The notes: generated by a model from the sequence alone, not told the origin. Numbered from the stretch's first letter, positions 44,734 to 54,732 are shown. The stretch is DNA of 64,000 bases from Bacillus sp. 03113 (GCF_006546985.1 NZ_VATK01000005.1:124001-188000); one strand, 5' to 3'. Numbers and translations: made by a program.

Positions 44734-45249
44734 ATGATGAAAGTAATTGGTGCAGTTTTCATCATGGTCGCAACCACTTGGACGGGATTTGAAGCGGCAA
44801 GACATTTAGCCGAACGACCGAAACAATTAAGGCAATTAAAGTCAGCGCTGCAATCGTTAGAAGCAGAAATAATGTTTGGACATACTCCATTGCATGAAGC
44901 TTCAAGGCGATTATCAACACAATTATCAAAACCAATCTCTCTGTTATTTGATGCATTTTCAAAAAAACTATTGAATTCAGATACAACTGTAAAAGAAGCA
45001 TGGGCTGAAAGCTTAAAGGAGATATGGAAAATAACTGCATTAAAGCAAAGTGAAAGAGAGATTATGAAGCAATTTGGAGAAACACTGGGGCGTCATGATC
45101 GAATCTCTCAACAAAAGCAAATTATGCTAACACTCTCCCATTTAGAAAGAGAGGAAGCAGATGCAAGAGATAGGCAAGCTAAATATGAAAAAATGGTGAA
45201 AAGCTTAGGCCTATTATCAGGATTATTATTAATTATTTTACTTATGTAG
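44734..45249 (+). CDS. spoIIIAB: Stage III sporulation protein AB
   Basis: The 171-residue membrane protein has an N-terminal helix (IGAVFIMVATTWTGFEAARH), a charged helical middle and a C-terminal helix (SLGLLSGLLLIILLM). It resembles type II secretion F components and probably forms the channel base. Its start directly abuts spoIIIAA. Confidence 0.95.
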   Translation: MMKVIGAVFIMVATTWTGFEAARHLAERPKQLRQLKSALQSLEAEIMFGHTPLHEASRRLSTQLSKPISLLFDAFSKKLLNSDTTVKEAWAESLKEIWKITALKQSEREIMKQFGETLGRHDRISQQKQIMLTLSHLEREEADARDRQAKYEKMVKSLGLLSGLLLIILLM

Positions 45250-45267
45250 TGTCTAGGAGGAAAAAGA

Positions 45268-45474
45268 ATGGGCTTAGACGTAGATATTATTTTTAAAATT
45301 GCGGGTGTTGGGATTGTTGTGGCCTTTTTGCATACCATTCTTGATCAAGTAGGGAAAAAAGAATATGCCCAATGGGTAACCCTCTTTGGATTTATTTATA
45401 TCCTTTTTATGGTGGCATCAATAGTAGATGATCTTTTCCAGAAAATTAAATCTGTATTCCTATTCCAAGGGTAA
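45268..45474 (+). CDS. spoIIIAC: Stage III sporulation protein AC
   Basis: This 68-residue protein is almost entirely hydrophobic (two helices) and has the family's length and start MGLDVDIIFKIAGVGIVVAF. AGGAGG precedes the ATG. It is a membrane subunit of the feeding-tube complex. Confidence 0.95.
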   Translation: MGLDVDIIFKIAGVGIVVAFLHTILDQVGKKEYAQWVTLFGFIYILFMVASIVDDLFQKIKSVFLFQG

Positions 45475-45487
45475 GGGGGTTTTACCC

Positions 45488-45877
45488 ATTGAAATTATTC
45501 AGATTGTTGGTGTAGCTCTTGTTTCAACTTTTTTAGCTTTAATCATTAAAGAACAAAAACCAAATTTTGCTTTTCTTCTCGTCGTATTTGTTGGATGTTC
45601 AATTTTTCTTTATTTAGTCGATCAAATCTACCTGATCATTCATATGATTGAAGAAATAGCGGTAAATGCCAAGGTGAATCTTGTCTATGTCGAGACGATA
45701 TTAAAAATTATCGGGATTGCTTATATAGCTGAATTTGCTGCTCAAGTCACAAAGGATGCAGGTCAAGGTGCTATTGCCTCTAAAATCGAGCTAGCTGGAA
45801 AAATATTAATATTAGCCATGGCTATTCCAATTTTAACGGTTTTAATCGAAACGATTATCAATCTAATTCCTAATTAA
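45488..45877 (+). CDS. spoIIIAD: Stage III sporulation protein AD, apparent ATT start
   Basis: The ~129-residue membrane protein matches the family from IEIIQIVGVALVSTFLALII to the C-terminus (KIELAGKILILAMAIPILTV). Its proper N-terminus coincides with an ATT codon at 45488, preceded by a strong AAGGGGG eight bases upstream. The nearest ATG in frame is 45428, inside spoIIIAC and without a ribosome site, and would add 20 unrelated residues. A rare ATT start or a base error must be considered. Confidence 0.9.
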   Translation: MEIIQIVGVALVSTFLALIIKEQKPNFAFLLVVFVGCSIFLYLVDQIYLIIHMIEEIAVNAKVNLVYVETILKIIGIAYIAEFAAQVTKDAGQGAIASKIELAGKILILAMAIPILTVLIETIINLIPN

Positions 45878-45904
45878 ACTAAATTCTTGATAGAGGTGAG
45901 AGAG

Positions 45905-47104
45905 ATGAAGTCCAAGTTACAATTCATTCTTATCATCAGCTTACTCGTCTACTTCTTATTCATTCCAAGTGTACAAGCTTCACCTCAAAATGAAGAAAGC
46001 AAGCCGATGGAAACTCCTCAAGCGCTCGTTGATCAGCAGCTAGAAGCATTAAATATCGATGAACTGAAGGGGTTTTGGCAGGATATTATCAATAAATATG
46101 GAGGATACTTACCGGAAAGTCAAAAAGGGAGCTTGTATGACTTTATTAAAGGGGATAAGAAATTTTCATTTAAGGAATGGATGATAGGGGCTCTTAAATA
46201 TACTTTTCATGAATTTCTTGTAAATGGAAAGCTGTTGGGATCTCTTATTATACTTACCATTTTTAGTATGTTTTTACAGTCCATTCAAAATGCTTTTGAA
46301 AAGAGTTCAGTAAGCAAAGTTGCTTATTTTATTGTGTTTATGGTGTTAATCATTATTGCATTAAATAGCTTTCATGTTGCTGTCACTTATTCAAATGATG
46401 CGATCAGTACAATGATAGCGTTTATATTAGCGCTTATCCCTTTACTCTTAGCTTTAATTGCTTCTTCTGGGGGGCTTATTTCAGCAGCGTTTTTTCATCC
46501 TATTATTTTATTTTTAATGAATACGAGCGGATTAATGATTCAATATATTATTTTGCCACTATTGTTTTTAGCAGTAGTTTTAAGCATTGTCAGCACACTT
46601 TCTGAGCAGTATAAGGTCACTCAGCTTGCCAATTTAATCCGAAACTGGAGCATTGGTTTATTAGGTCTATTTATTACCGTTTTTTTAGGAGTAATTTCCG
46701 TGCAGGGAGCTTCAACAGCAGTGGCTGACGGAATTGCGGTACGAACAGCCAAGTTTATTACAGGGAATTTTATTCCTGTTATTGGCAGAATGTTTACCGA
46801 TGCGACAGATACTGTTATCACGGCCTCTGTTTTATTGAAGAATACAGTCGGGATTGCAGGAGTCGCTATTTTATTAATGATCGTTGCATTTCCAGCAATT
46901 AAGATTTTAATGATTGCTTTTATTTATAAATTTGCCGCCGCTATTTTACAGCCGCTTGGCGGAGGGCCTGTCATTGATTGTTTAGATATTATTAGTAAAA
47001 GTGTCATTTATGTATTTGCTGCGTTAGCTATTGTTTCATTTATGTTCTTTTTGTGTATCACCGTCATTATTGCAGCTGGTAACTTAACCATGATGGTAAG
47101 GTAG
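45905..47104 (+). CDS. spoIIIAE: Stage III sporulation protein AE
   Basis: The 399-residue polytopic membrane protein has an N-terminal signal-like segment (LQFILIISLLVYFLFIPSVQ), an extracytoplasmic domain and seven or more helices, including SSGGLISAAFFHPIILFLMN. The length equals that of B. subtilis SpoIIIAE. The ATG at 45905 follows GAGGTGA; a TTG at 45887 is less likely. Core membrane component of the SpoIIIA complex. Confidence 0.95.
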   Translation: MKSKLQFILIISLLVYFLFIPSVQASPQNEESKPMETPQALVDQQLEALNIDELKGFWQDIINKYGGYLPESQKGSLYDFIKGDKKFSFKEWMIGALKYTFHEFLVNGKLLGSLIILTIFSMFLQSIQNAFEKSSVSKVAYFIVFMVLIIIALNSFHVAVTYSNDAISTMIAFILALIPLLLALIASSGGLISAAFFHPIILFLMNTSGLMIQYIILPLLFLAVVLSIVSTLSEQYKVTQLANLIRNWSIGLLGLFITVFLGVISVQGASTAVADGIAVRTAKFITGNFIPVIGRMFTDATDTVITASVLLKNTVGIAGVAILLMIVAFPAIKILMIAFIYKFAAAILQPLGGGPVIDCLDIISKSVIYVFAALAIVSFMFFLCITVIIAAGNLTMMVR

Positions 47105-47114
47105 GAGGAGACGT

Positions 47115-47747
47115 ATGGGTGTTATTACGGAATGGGTCACCAATATTATTCTCTTTGTCTTACTCGCAACCTTAATGGACATGCTCCTTCCAAATTCTCA
47201 ATTTCAAAAATATACAAAAATGGTTGCTGGATTACTTTTAATAGCGATTATTTTAACTCCAATATTAAAATTTATGACCAAGGATTTTGAACAAACACTA
47301 GCTGCTGCTTCTCTTTTTCCAGCAAATGAAGAAAAAAAGTTGGAAAAATCGATAGAAATGCAGAAAAAAGAAATACAAGCCTCACATGATGCATATATTT
47401 TAGAACAAATGACTGTCCAATTAAAAAAGGATGCAGAGGAGGAATTAAAAGACCAATACGGATTAGAGATTACAAATATAAATATCTTGTTGAATCAAAA
47501 CGATCAGCGTGCTTTCCCGCAAAATCTTCAAAAGGTTATTGTTCATGTAAAGGATTACAAAGCGGAAGCAAATGCTGTTGAAGTTGTCAAAAAAGTTGAA
47601 ATTAATCTTAATGAGCCTCTTCCTCCAACAACAGAAAATCAAGAGAATACAAAAAAAATCATAACACTTCTATCAAAAAAATGGGATGTTCAAGCAAAAT
47701 CCATCCAAGTTCAGATTGAAGGGGGGAACAACGATTACAATGGATAA
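47115..47747 (+). CDS. spoIIIAF: Stage III sporulation protein AF
   Basis: The 210-residue protein has two N-terminal membrane helices (WVTNIILFVLLATLMDMLLP and MVAGLLLIAIILTPILKFM), then a soluble ring-building-motif domain (NINILLNQNDQRAFPQNLQK). AGGAGGAG precedes the ATG. Its end overlaps spoIIIAG. Confidence 0.94.
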   Translation: MGVITEWVTNIILFVLLATLMDMLLPNSQFQKYTKMVAGLLLIAIILTPILKFMTKDFEQTLAAASLFPANEEKKLEKSIEMQKKEIQASHDAYILEQMTVQLKKDAEEELKDQYGLEITNINILLNQNDQRAFPQNLQKVIVHVKDYKAEANAVEVVKKVEINLNEPLPPTTENQENTKKIITLLSKKWDVQAKSIQVQIEGGNNDYNG

Positions 47748-48420
47748 AGATAAAAAAGATGAAAAAGGCCCAATTCAATGGCTTAAAAAATTTTTTTCAA
47801 AAAAAGAACATTCAGATCGTAAATTTGGGAAATATCAATACTTCCTGCTTGTACTTATAGTTGGTGCAGCTTTTATGCTTATTAGTAATCTTTTTATGAA
47901 ACAACAGCCCACTTCCTCTGATATTTCTGTTTTTAATCAAAACAATCAAGGTTCACAAGATGCAGCAGAAACTTTCGGTTCAAACTCGAAAAATGAAAAT
48001 AAATATATTTCAGATTATGAAAGGGCTTATGAGGCTGCATTAAAGGATGCACTTGATAAAATGCTTGGGGTTGAAGATGTCTCCGTCATTGTCAATGTAG
48101 ATGGGACAGAAAAAAATATTATGGAAAAAAACACAAAAACACAATCGCAAACGACAAATGAAACCGATCCTCAAGGGGGAAAACGGACCGTAGAGGACCA
48201 ATCAAATGAGGAGCAGGTTGTGATTATTCAAAATGGAGAGAAGGAAGTTCCAATTGTAGTGGAGAAAAAAAAGCCTGAAATACGCGGTGTTTTGGTTGTA
48301 GCAAAAGGAGCAGACAATATTCAAGTAAAGAAATGGATTGTTGAAGCCGTAACAAGAGTGCTTGATGTTCCAAGTCATCGTGTAGCGGTCATGCCGAAAA
48401 AATCAAAGGGGGATTCCTAA
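47740..48420 (+). CDS. spoIIIAG: Stage III sporulation protein AG
   Basis: The 226-residue single-pass membrane protein forms a large ring in the intermembrane space. The transmembrane helix is YFLLVLIVGAAFMLISNLF; the C-terminal ring-building motif includes LDKMLGVEDVSVIVNVDGTE. The ATG at 47740 overlaps the end of spoIIIAF by 8 bp and follows GGGGGG; an upstream start at 47686 lies inside spoIIIAF. Confidence 0.94.
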   Translation: MDKDKKDEKGPIQWLKKFFSKKEHSDRKFGKYQYFLLVLIVGAAFMLISNLFMKQQPTSSDISVFNQNNQGSQDAAETFGSNSKNENKYISDYERAYEAALKDALDKMLGVEDVSVIVNVDGTEKNIMEKNTKTQSQTTNETDPQGGKRTVEDQSNEEQVVIIQNGEKEVPIVVEKKKPEIRGVLVVAKGADNIQVKKWIVEAVTRVLDVPSHRVAVMPKKSKGDS

Positions 48421-48987
48421 ATGCTATTGAAAAAACAAACGGTTTGGTTACTTACCATGTTAAGCTTAGTGGTTGTTTTATCGGTTTATTATATTACCTC
48501 GCCAGAACCAAAGAGTAATGATTTAAAGGCTGTAGAACAAAAAGCTGCAGATGAATCTCAAACAGTAGGAAAGCAAGAGACAATGACGAAAAAAAATACA
48601 GATGGAAGTACAGTCACAGTTAAGCAAGCAGGGGATGATGCATTTGAAGTATTACGCATGCAAATACAAGATGATAGGAGCAAAATGAAGGAAGACCTAG
48701 AAACTAAAATCGGGTCAACAGATTTATCAGCAGTCGAAAAAAGTAAAGCAAAAGATGAAATTAATCAATTGAATCAACTCTCTCATGAAGAAGAAGTATT
48801 AGAAACCCTTATAAAAGCAATGAAGTTTGATGATGTACTCGTCCGTGCAGACGGGGATAAAGTTCTAGTTACTGTAAAATCGAAGGAAGTTATTTCAAAA
48901 GCAGAAGCTAATAACATTATTCAAACTGTTCGAACAGAGCTTGGTGCCTCACAGCTAGTAACAGTCGAAACGATCCCAATAAAATAG
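48421..48987 (+). CDS. spoIIIAH: Stage III sporulation protein AH
   Basis: The 188-residue protein has an N-terminal anchor (TVWLLTMLSLVVVLSVYYIT) and a YscJ-like ring domain (KAMKFDDVLVRADGDKVLVT) that binds SpoIIQ from the forespore, bridging the two membranes. It starts directly after the spoIIIAG stop, with AAGGGGG upstream. Last gene of the operon. Confidence 0.95.
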   Translation: MLLKKQTVWLLTMLSLVVVLSVYYITSPEPKSNDLKAVEQKAADESQTVGKQETMTKKNTDGSTVTVKQAGDDAFEVLRMQIQDDRSKMKEDLETKIGSTDLSAVEKSKAKDEINQLNQLSHEEEVLETLIKAMKFDDVLVRADGDKVLVTVKSKEVISKAEANNIIQTVRTELGASQLVTVETIPIK

Positions 48988-49024
48988 GATAAGAACAATG
49001 CAATATGATATGATAAAAGAAGGA

Positions 49025-49077
49025 AGAGGACCATCCAAATGACAACAATGATGTAATTTGGATGAGGTCCTTTTTTC
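49025..49077 (+). terminator. Terminator of the spoIIIA operon
   Basis: AGGACC-A-TCCAAAT pairs with ATTTGGA-TGA-GGTCCT, followed by six T residues. Confidence 0.88.
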
Positions 49078-49134
49078 CTTTCATGTGTTTAAATGGGTTT
49101 GATTGAATCTTCCTCTTTCATCCTTGGTTGTATT

Positions 49135-49163
49135 TTGATAAGATCTTATCGTATGATTATAGT
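49135..49163 (+). promoter_or_regulatory. accBC promoter with overlapping palindrome
   Basis: TTGATA and TATAGT are separated by 17 bp. The -35 overlaps a perfect 14-bp palindrome, GATAAGATCTTATC (49137-49150), a likely operator for an unidentified regulator. Confidence 0.6.
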
Positions 49164-49204
49164 AGTTAGTCATAATTTATGTAAAAATAAGGAGTGCCAA
49201 AGCA

Positions 49205-49690
49205 ATGTTAAAAATACAAGAAATTCGTGAGATAATAAAGCTAATTGATCAATCCACTATTGATGAATTTGTATATGAGCATGAAGGCTCGAAAATTCAA
49301 ATGAAAAAAAATCTACCAGTTGAAGTAGTTTCTAAGCCAATTCCTGATGTTGCAGTAATGGAAAGACAACAACAAGTAGCTGCGGCAGCTGTTCAAGCTG
49401 TACCAAAAGCACCTGTTCAAGCTGAAGAAAAAAGCGAGGATGTTTCAAATTTACATACAATTACTTCTCCAATGGTTGGAACATTCTACCAATCTTCTTC
49501 ACCTGAAGTAGAAGCATACGTAAAAACTGGATCAAAAGTAACAAAGGATTCCGTTGTTTGTATCGTTGAGGCTATGAAGCTGTTTAATGAAATTGAAGCA
49601 GAGGTAGAAGGAGAAATTGTAGAAATCTTAGTAAAAGATGGACAGCTGGTTGAATATGGGCAGCCATTATTTTTGGTGAAGCCTGAATAG
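49205..49690 (+). CDS. accB: Biotin carboxyl carrier protein of acetyl-CoA carboxylase
   Basis: The 161-residue protein has an N-terminal segment, a Pro/Ala-rich linker ([16 protein letters not shown]) and a C-terminal biotinyl domain with the biotin lysine in [13 protein letters not shown]. It carries CO2 from biotin carboxylase to the transferase, the first committed step of fatty-acid synthesis. AAGGAG lies upstream of the ATG. In an operon with accC and yqhY. Confidence 0.96.
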   Translation: MLKIQEIREIIKLIDQSTIDEFVYEHEGSKIQMKKNLPVEVVSKPIPDVAVMERQQQVAAAAVQAVPKAPVQAEEKSEDVSNLHTITSPMVGTFYQSSSPEVEAYVKTGSKVTKDSVVCIVEAMKLFNEIEAEVEGEIVEILVKDGQLVEYGQPLFLVKPE

Positions 49691-49704
49691 AAAGGGTTTA
49701 AAAA

Positions 49705-51063
49705 ATGATTACAAAATTATTAATAGCCAACCGAGGAGAAATCGCAGTTCGAATTATTCGAGCTTGCCGAGAGCTTGAAATTGAAACTGTAGCGGTCTAC
49801 TCTGAAGCAGATAAAGAATCGTTGCATGTACAGCTAGCAGATGAAGCGTATTGCATAGGTCCTACAGCTTCAAAGGATAGTTATTTAAACTTTACCAACA
49901 TTGTTAGTGTTGCAAAATTAACAGGATGTGATGCGATCCATCCTGGATATGGATTTTTGGCAGAGAATGCTGATTTTGCAGAGCTTTGCAGGGATTGTAA
50001 TATTATTTTTGTCGGTCCAAGTCCTGAAGCCATAACAAAGATGGGGACGAAGGATATTGCAAGGGAAACAATGAGACAAGCAGGTGTTCCTATAGTACCT
50101 GGATCAAAAGGGATTATTAAAGATATTGACGAAGGAATAACACTAGCAAAAGAAATTGGCTACCCAGTCATAATAAAAGCAACTGCTGGGGGCGGTGGAA
50201 AAGGGATTCGTGTTGCTCGTTCCGAAAAGGAATTAATAAAAGGAATCAATATCACACAGCAAGAGGCATTAACAGCATTCGGCAATCCTGGTGTTTATAT
50301 CGAAAAATATATTGAGGATTTTCGTCATGTAGAAATCCAAGTTTTGGCAGATAATGATGGGAATACCATTCATCTAGGCGAAAGGGATTGTTCGATTCAA
50401 AGACGCCTCCAAAAGCTATTAGAAGAAACACCTTCACCTGTATTAGACCCAGATATCCGGGCTGAAATGGGGAATGCGGCAGTTAAAGCAGCCAAAGCAG
50501 TTGATTATTCAGGTGCAGGAACGGTAGAATTTATATATGATTATCGTAATCGTCAATTTTACTTCATGGAAATGAATACGAGAATCCAAGTTGAACATCC
50601 AGTAACAGAAATGGTAACGGGTGTGGATTTAATCAAAGCACAAATAAAAGTGGCATCTGGGTATCCGCTTGAATTAGAACAAAAAGATGTAACATTTTCT
50701 GGCTGGTCCATTGAATGTAGAATTAACGCAGAAAATCCCGCAAAGAATTTTATGCCTTCCCCAGGAAGAATGAATATGTATCTTCCTCCAGGTGGCTTCG
50801 GTGTAAGGGTTGATTCTGCTGCATATCCTGGATATATGATCCCGCCTTACTATGATTCGATGATTGCGAAAGTCATTACTTATGGCAAAACGAGGGAAGA
50901 AGCGATTTCACGAATGAAACGAGCACTAAGTGAGTTTGTAGTCGAAGGGGTTCATACAACAATCCCTTTCCATTTGAGGCTCCTTGATCATGAAAAGTTT
51001 GTGGAAGGGAACTTCAATACAAAGTTTTTAGAACAGTATGATTTGATGAAATCAGAAGAATAA
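49705..51063 (+). CDS. accC: Biotin carboxylase subunit of acetyl-CoA carboxylase
   Basis: The 452-residue ATP-grasp enzyme carboxylates biotin on AccB. Visible motifs: [20 protein letters not shown] at the N-terminus, [14 protein letters not shown] (glycine-rich loop), [36 protein letters not shown] and [20 protein letters not shown] (catalytic Glu and Arg). It begins 14 bp after accB. Confidence 0.97.
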   Translation: MITKLLIANRGEIAVRIIRACRELEIETVAVYSEADKESLHVQLADEAYCIGPTASKDSYLNFTNIVSVAKLTGCDAIHPGYGFLAENADFAELCRDCNIIFVGPSPEAITKMGTKDIARETMRQAGVPIVPGSKGIIKDIDEGITLAKEIGYPVIIKATAGGGGKGIRVARSEKELIKGINITQQEALTAFGNPGVYIEKYIEDFRHVEIQVLADNDGNTIHLGERDCSIQRRLQKLLEETPSPVLDPDIRAEMGNAAVKAAKAVDYSGAGTVEFIYDYRNRQFYFMEMNTRIQVEHPVTEMVTGVDLIKAQIKVASGYPLELEQKDVTFSGWSIECRINAENPAKNFMPSPGRMNMYLPPGGFGVRVDSAAYPGYMIPPYYDSMIAKVITYGKTREEAISRMKRALSEFVVEGVHTTIPFHLRLLDHEKFVEGNFNTKFLEQYDLMKSEE

Positions 51064-51079
51064 CTGGAGGTGCCAAACG

Positions 51080-51487
51080 ATGAGTGAATCTAACATCTTG
51101 GAAATGAATCAAGAAAACAATGGCTACGGTAAGGTTGAAATTGCTCCTGAAGTCATTGAAGTAATTGCTGGGATTGCTGCATCAGAAGTTGAAGGTGTTG
51201 CACAAATGCGCGGAAACTTTGCTTCAGGTGTGGTTGAAAAGTTGGGCAAAAAAAATCATGGCAAAGGTGTTAAAGTAGAATTAACTGAAGAAGGGATAAA
51301 AGTTGATGTCTATTGTTCCATGAACTTTGGTGTTTCTATCCCTACTGTAGCACAGAAAATTCAAGACAACATTCGCCAAGCTTTATTGAATATGACTGCA
51401 CTAGAGGCAGACGAAGTGAATATCCATATCGTTGGAATCCAATTCGAATCACAAAAACACGAACCAGAAATCGAGGAAGAAGTTTAA
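51080..51487 (+). CDS. yqhY: Asp23/Gls24-family protein YqhY
   Basis: The 135-residue protein has the DUF322 fold, with EIAPEVIEVIAGIAASEVEG and YCSMNFGVSIPTVAQKIQDN. In B. subtilis the orthologue is linked to acetyl-CoA carboxylase function; the position directly after accC fits that. GGAGG precedes the ATG. A terminator follows. Confidence 0.94.
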   Translation: MSESNILEMNQENNGYGKVEIAPEVIEVIAGIAASEVEGVAQMRGNFASGVVEKLGKKNHGKGVKVELTEEGIKVDVYCSMNFGVSIPTVAQKIQDNIRQALLNMTALEADEVNIHIVGIQFESQKHEPEIEEEV

Positions 51488-51510
51488 AAGAAGAAGTCAT
51501 TTGAAAAATG

Positions 51511-51544
51511 CCAAAGACATGCTTTGTCTTTGGTTCTTTTTTTT
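51511..51544 (+). terminator. Terminator of the accBC-yqhY operon
   Basis: CCAAAGAC pairs with GTCTTTGG around a short loop, followed by TTC and a run of T residues. Confidence 0.88.
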
Positions 51545-51666
51545 GTGTATTAGTAAGTTTCAATGCGAATGAGTTATAATTATGTTAAGATCTTGTTATG
51601 TATTTTTTCGGCGTAATTAATGGTTAAGACAAAAAATAATGAATGATTGTATTAAAGGAGTTAAGA

Positions 51667-52062
51667 ATGATGAAAAGAAGAACAGCGAGAGAGAAAGCTT
51701 TGCAAGCTTTATTTCAAATAGATGTTAGCCAAATCGAGCCTGTTGATGCGATTGATCATGTTTTAGAAGGTGTACAGAGAGACAAGTATTTAGATGAGCT
51801 TGTTATTGGTGTGTTGGAGCATAAAGAACATATTGATGATATTTTAAAAGGAAATTTAGAAAAATGGACATTGGAGCGGTTAGCAAATGTCGATCGCAGC
51901 CTTTTAAGATTAGCTGTATATGAATTGCTTTATTGCAAAAATGAAGTACCGCCAAATGTGGTTTTAAATGAAGCAATTGAAATTGCCAAAATATATGGAG
52001 ATGACCAATCAGGTAAATTTATCAATGGGGTCCTTTCAAAAGTAAAACAAACATTATCTTAA
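51667..52062 (+). CDS. nusB: Transcription antitermination factor NusB
   Basis: The 131-residue all-helical protein starts with [19 protein letters not shown] and has the family's [16 protein letters not shown] and [15 protein letters not shown] segments. With NusE it binds boxA of rRNA transcripts. AGGAG precedes the first of two adjacent ATG codons; an upstream start at 51643 overlaps that site. Confidence 0.95.
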   Translation: MMKRRTAREKALQALFQIDVSQIEPVDAIDHVLEGVQRDKYLDELVIGVLEHKEHIDDILKGNLEKWTLERLANVDRSLLRLAVYELLYCKNEVPPNVVLNEAIEIAKIYGDDQSGKFINGVLSKVKQTLS

Positions 52063-52131
52063 ATAACAAGTATCTAGCTTATCAATTCAAAAAGCTTGTT
52101 TATACTTAATAGCAAAAGGGAGTCATGTAAG

Positions 52132-53478
52132 ATGGAGCAGCGCTTTTTATCTGTTAATGCGTTAACAAAGTACATAAAAAGGAAATTTGATGCTGATCCT
52201 CACTTGCAAGATGTTCATGTTAAAGGAGAAATTTCAAACTTTAAGCAGCATTCTAGTGGACATATGTACTTTACATTGAAAGACGAGAAGGCTCGAGTAC
52301 TTGCTGTCATGTTTTCTAGCTTTAATCGTTCCATGAAATTTCAACCAGAAAATGGAATGAAGGTACTAATAAAAGGGGATATCACTGTATATGAGCCAAG
52401 CGGACAATATCAAATTTATATAAAAGACATGCAGCCAGATGGGATTGGGGCACTTTATCTTGCCTATGAACAATTAAAAACAAAACTAGAAGAGGAAGGG
52501 CTATTTGACCCGAAATCTAAAAAGGCAATCCCGCTTTATCCTAAGACGGTTGGGGTCATAACATCTCCAACTGGAGCTGCCGTCAGAGATATTATCATAA
52601 CGATAAAAAGAAGATACCCAGTTGCAAACATTCTCATTTTTCCAGCTCTCGTTCAAGGAGAGCAAGCAGCTCCCTCTATCGTTCAGGCATTGAAAAAAGC
52701 AAATGAACAATCAGCCCCTATCCAGGTTGATGTCATTATTGTTGGCCGTGGAGGCGGTTCGATTGAAGAGCTTTGGGCATTTAATGAAGAAGCAGTTGCG
52801 CGAGCTATTTTTACTTCACGTATACCCATTATTTCTGCGGTCGGACATGAAACAGATTTTACCATTGCTGATTTTGTTGCTGATTTAAGAGCACCGACTC
52901 CGACTGGTGCAGCAGAATTAGCTGTTCCTCATATCAATGAACTTATGGAAAAGGTTTTAACAAGACAAGCTAGAATAGGCCGTGCTATGAATGAAAAATT
53001 GGTTTTACAGCAAAACCGATTAAAAAGAATCCAAAGTTCATATGCCTTCCGCTATCCAAAGCGTTTATATGAGCAGAAGCTTGAACAGGTAGACAAAAAA
53101 ACAGAACAGCTACTACGACTTTCAAAAAAGCTAAAAAATGTTAAGCAAGATCAATTTCTTGTATTAGAGAAACGGATCTTACGAAATCATCCTCAAAAAG
53201 CATTAGAGGAAGCTAAGCTTCGTTATCAAAAGCAAACAAAAGGATTAATGAGGGCGATGACAGAAATCCTTTCTAAAAAAGAAAAGGATTTTCAAAGCAT
53301 CGTATCTACCTTATCCGCGTTAAGTCCGTTAAAGATAATGGAGCGAGGGTATACCCTTTCCTATACAGAAGACGGAAAGTTAATAAAAAGCATTCAACAA
53401 GTAAATATAGAAGATCGTGTGAAAATTACGATGGTTGATGGGAAATTAATTTGTAAAGTAGTCCAGATAGAGGAGTGA
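52132..53478 (+). CDS. xseA: Exodeoxyribonuclease VII large subunit
   Basis: The 448-residue protein has an N-terminal OB-fold ([20 protein letters not shown]), a catalytic domain with [35 protein letters not shown] and [20 protein letters not shown], and a long coiled coil (residues ~280-400). With XseB it degrades single-stranded DNA from both ends. The ATG follows AGGGAG. In B. subtilis folD lies between nusB and xseA; here only a 69-bp gap remains. Confidence 0.96.
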   Translation: MEQRFLSVNALTKYIKRKFDADPHLQDVHVKGEISNFKQHSSGHMYFTLKDEKARVLAVMFSSFNRSMKFQPENGMKVLIKGDITVYEPSGQYQIYIKDMQPDGIGALYLAYEQLKTKLEEEGLFDPKSKKAIPLYPKTVGVITSPTGAAVRDIIITIKRRYPVANILIFPALVQGEQAAPSIVQALKKANEQSAPIQVDVIIVGRGGGSIEELWAFNEEAVARAIFTSRIPIISAVGHETDFTIADFVADLRAPTPTGAAELAVPHINELMEKVLTRQARIGRAMNEKLVLQQNRLKRIQSSYAFRYPKRLYEQKLEQVDKKTEQLLRLSKKLKNVKQDQFLVLEKRILRNHPQKALEEAKLRYQKQTKGLMRAMTEILSKKEKDFQSIVSTLSALSPLKIMERGYTLSYTEDGKLIKSIQQVNIEDRVKITMVDGKLICKVVQIEE

Positions 53479-53483
53479 AGAAA

Positions 53484-53717
53484 TTGGCGATTCAAGAAGA
53501 AATATCCTTTGAAGAAGCAATGGAAAGGCTTGAAGAAATTGTTGAAAAGCTTGAAGAAGGAGATGTTCCTTTAGAAGAAGCCATCAGCTTTTATAAAAAA
53601 GGAATGGAATTGTCAAAACTGTGTCATGACAAACTAAAAAACGTTGAAGAACAGTTAACACAAATATTAACTGAAGATGGACAGACAGAAATCTTTTCCA
53701 TCCAAGAGGAGGAGTAA
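53484..53717 (+). CDS. xseB: Exodeoxyribonuclease VII small subunit
   Basis: The 77-residue helical protein ([40 protein letters not shown]) binds the XseA coiled coil. A TTG at 53484 lies at good distance from GAGGAG; a GTG at 53475 overlaps the xseA stop but is too close to the site. It precedes ispA by two bases. Confidence 0.92.
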   Translation: MAIQEEISFEEAMERLEEIVEKLEEGDVPLEEAISFYKKGMELSKLCHDKLKNVEEQLTQILTEDGQTEIFSIQEEE

Positions 53718-53719
53718 GC

Positions 53720-54607
53720 ATGCAGAATGCCATACTCCAGTCTTTTTCTTTGAAATACAAAAATGTGATAGAAGAACAATTAGCAAAAAGCATCGAGGAG
53801 CTTCAAGCACCGGCTTTAATAAAAGAAGCTATGCATTATTCTCTGGATGCCGGCGGAAAGAGAATTCGCCCCTTATTAGTTTTTGCTGTTTTAAAAGCAT
53901 TTGGACATGATCCGAGGAAAGGCTTAATGCCAGCTTGTGCAATCGAAATGATTCATACTTATTCATTAATCCATGATGATTTGCCAAGTATGGACAACGA
54001 TGATTTGCGACGAGGAATTCCTACCAACCATAAGGTATTTGGGGAAGCCACTGCGATCTTATCAGGCGACGCCTTATTAACATACAGCTTTCAATTAATT
54101 GCCTCAGACGAAACAATTCCTATTGAAAGAAGACTAGCAATTGTATTAGAGCTAGCAAAAGCAGCTGGAGCTGAAGGGATGGTAGGTGGTCAAATTGCAG
54201 ATATGCAAGGGGAAGGAAAGCAGCTAACCTTAAAAGAGTTAGAATACATTCATGTGCATAAAACGGGCAAACTATTAATAGGAAGTGTTAAAATAGGAGC
54301 TCTTCTTGCAAAGGCAAATGAAAAGCAAAAAGACATCCTTTCAGAGTTCGCTTATCATCTTGGTCTTGCGTTTCAAATAAGAGATGATATTTTAGACTTG
54401 GAAGGTGATCAGAGCTTGATCGGAAAACCAGTAGGCAGTGATGAAAGCAACCACAAGAATACTTACCCATCTATTTTAACGATGCAAGGAGCGAAAGAAA
54501 CTTTATCAGCAACGATAGAACATGCTTTGCATTGTTTAAAGCAATTGGATCTTGATACATCCCTTCTTGAAGAAATTACTTATTTAGTTGCATCACGCAA
54601 TCATTAA
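53720..54607 (+). CDS. ispA: Polyprenyl (farnesyl diphosphate) synthase
   Basis: The 295-residue prenyltransferase carries DAGGKRIRPLL, the first Asp-rich motif DDLPSMDNDDLRRG, GGQIADMQGE, and the second motif FQIRDDILDLEGD. It condenses isopentenyl diphosphate to make farnesyl diphosphate. AAGAGGAGG precedes the ATG. Placed next to dxs, it supplies isoprenoids for undecaprenol and quinones. Confidence 0.95.
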   Translation: MQNAILQSFSLKYKNVIEEQLAKSIEELQAPALIKEAMHYSLDAGGKRIRPLLVFAVLKAFGHDPRKGLMPACAIEMIHTYSLIHDDLPSMDNDDLRRGIPTNHKVFGEATAILSGDALLTYSFQLIASDETIPIERRLAIVLELAKAAGAEGMVGGQIADMQGEGKQLTLKELEYIHVHKTGKLLIGSVKIGALLAKANEKQKDILSEFAYHLGLAFQIRDDILDLEGDQSLIGKPVGSDESNHKNTYPSILTMQGAKETLSATIEHALHCLKQLDLDTSLLEEITYLVASRNH

Positions 54608-54689
54608 GTCAGCACATGCTGTATTTGAGAGAAAAGAGGTTGTATGTTACAATTTACCTTAGACATGTATGTGCATATATAAAGGGAAT

Positions 54690-54732
54690 CCAGTTGCCGT
54701 TATCACATTTGTGCTAGCGGCTCTTTTTTCAC
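54690..54732 (+). terminator. Probable terminator after ispA
   Basis: GCCGTTATCAC pairs with GTGCTAGCGGC with one mismatch, followed by TCTTTTTT. It separates xseA-xseB-ispA from dxs. Confidence 0.6.
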
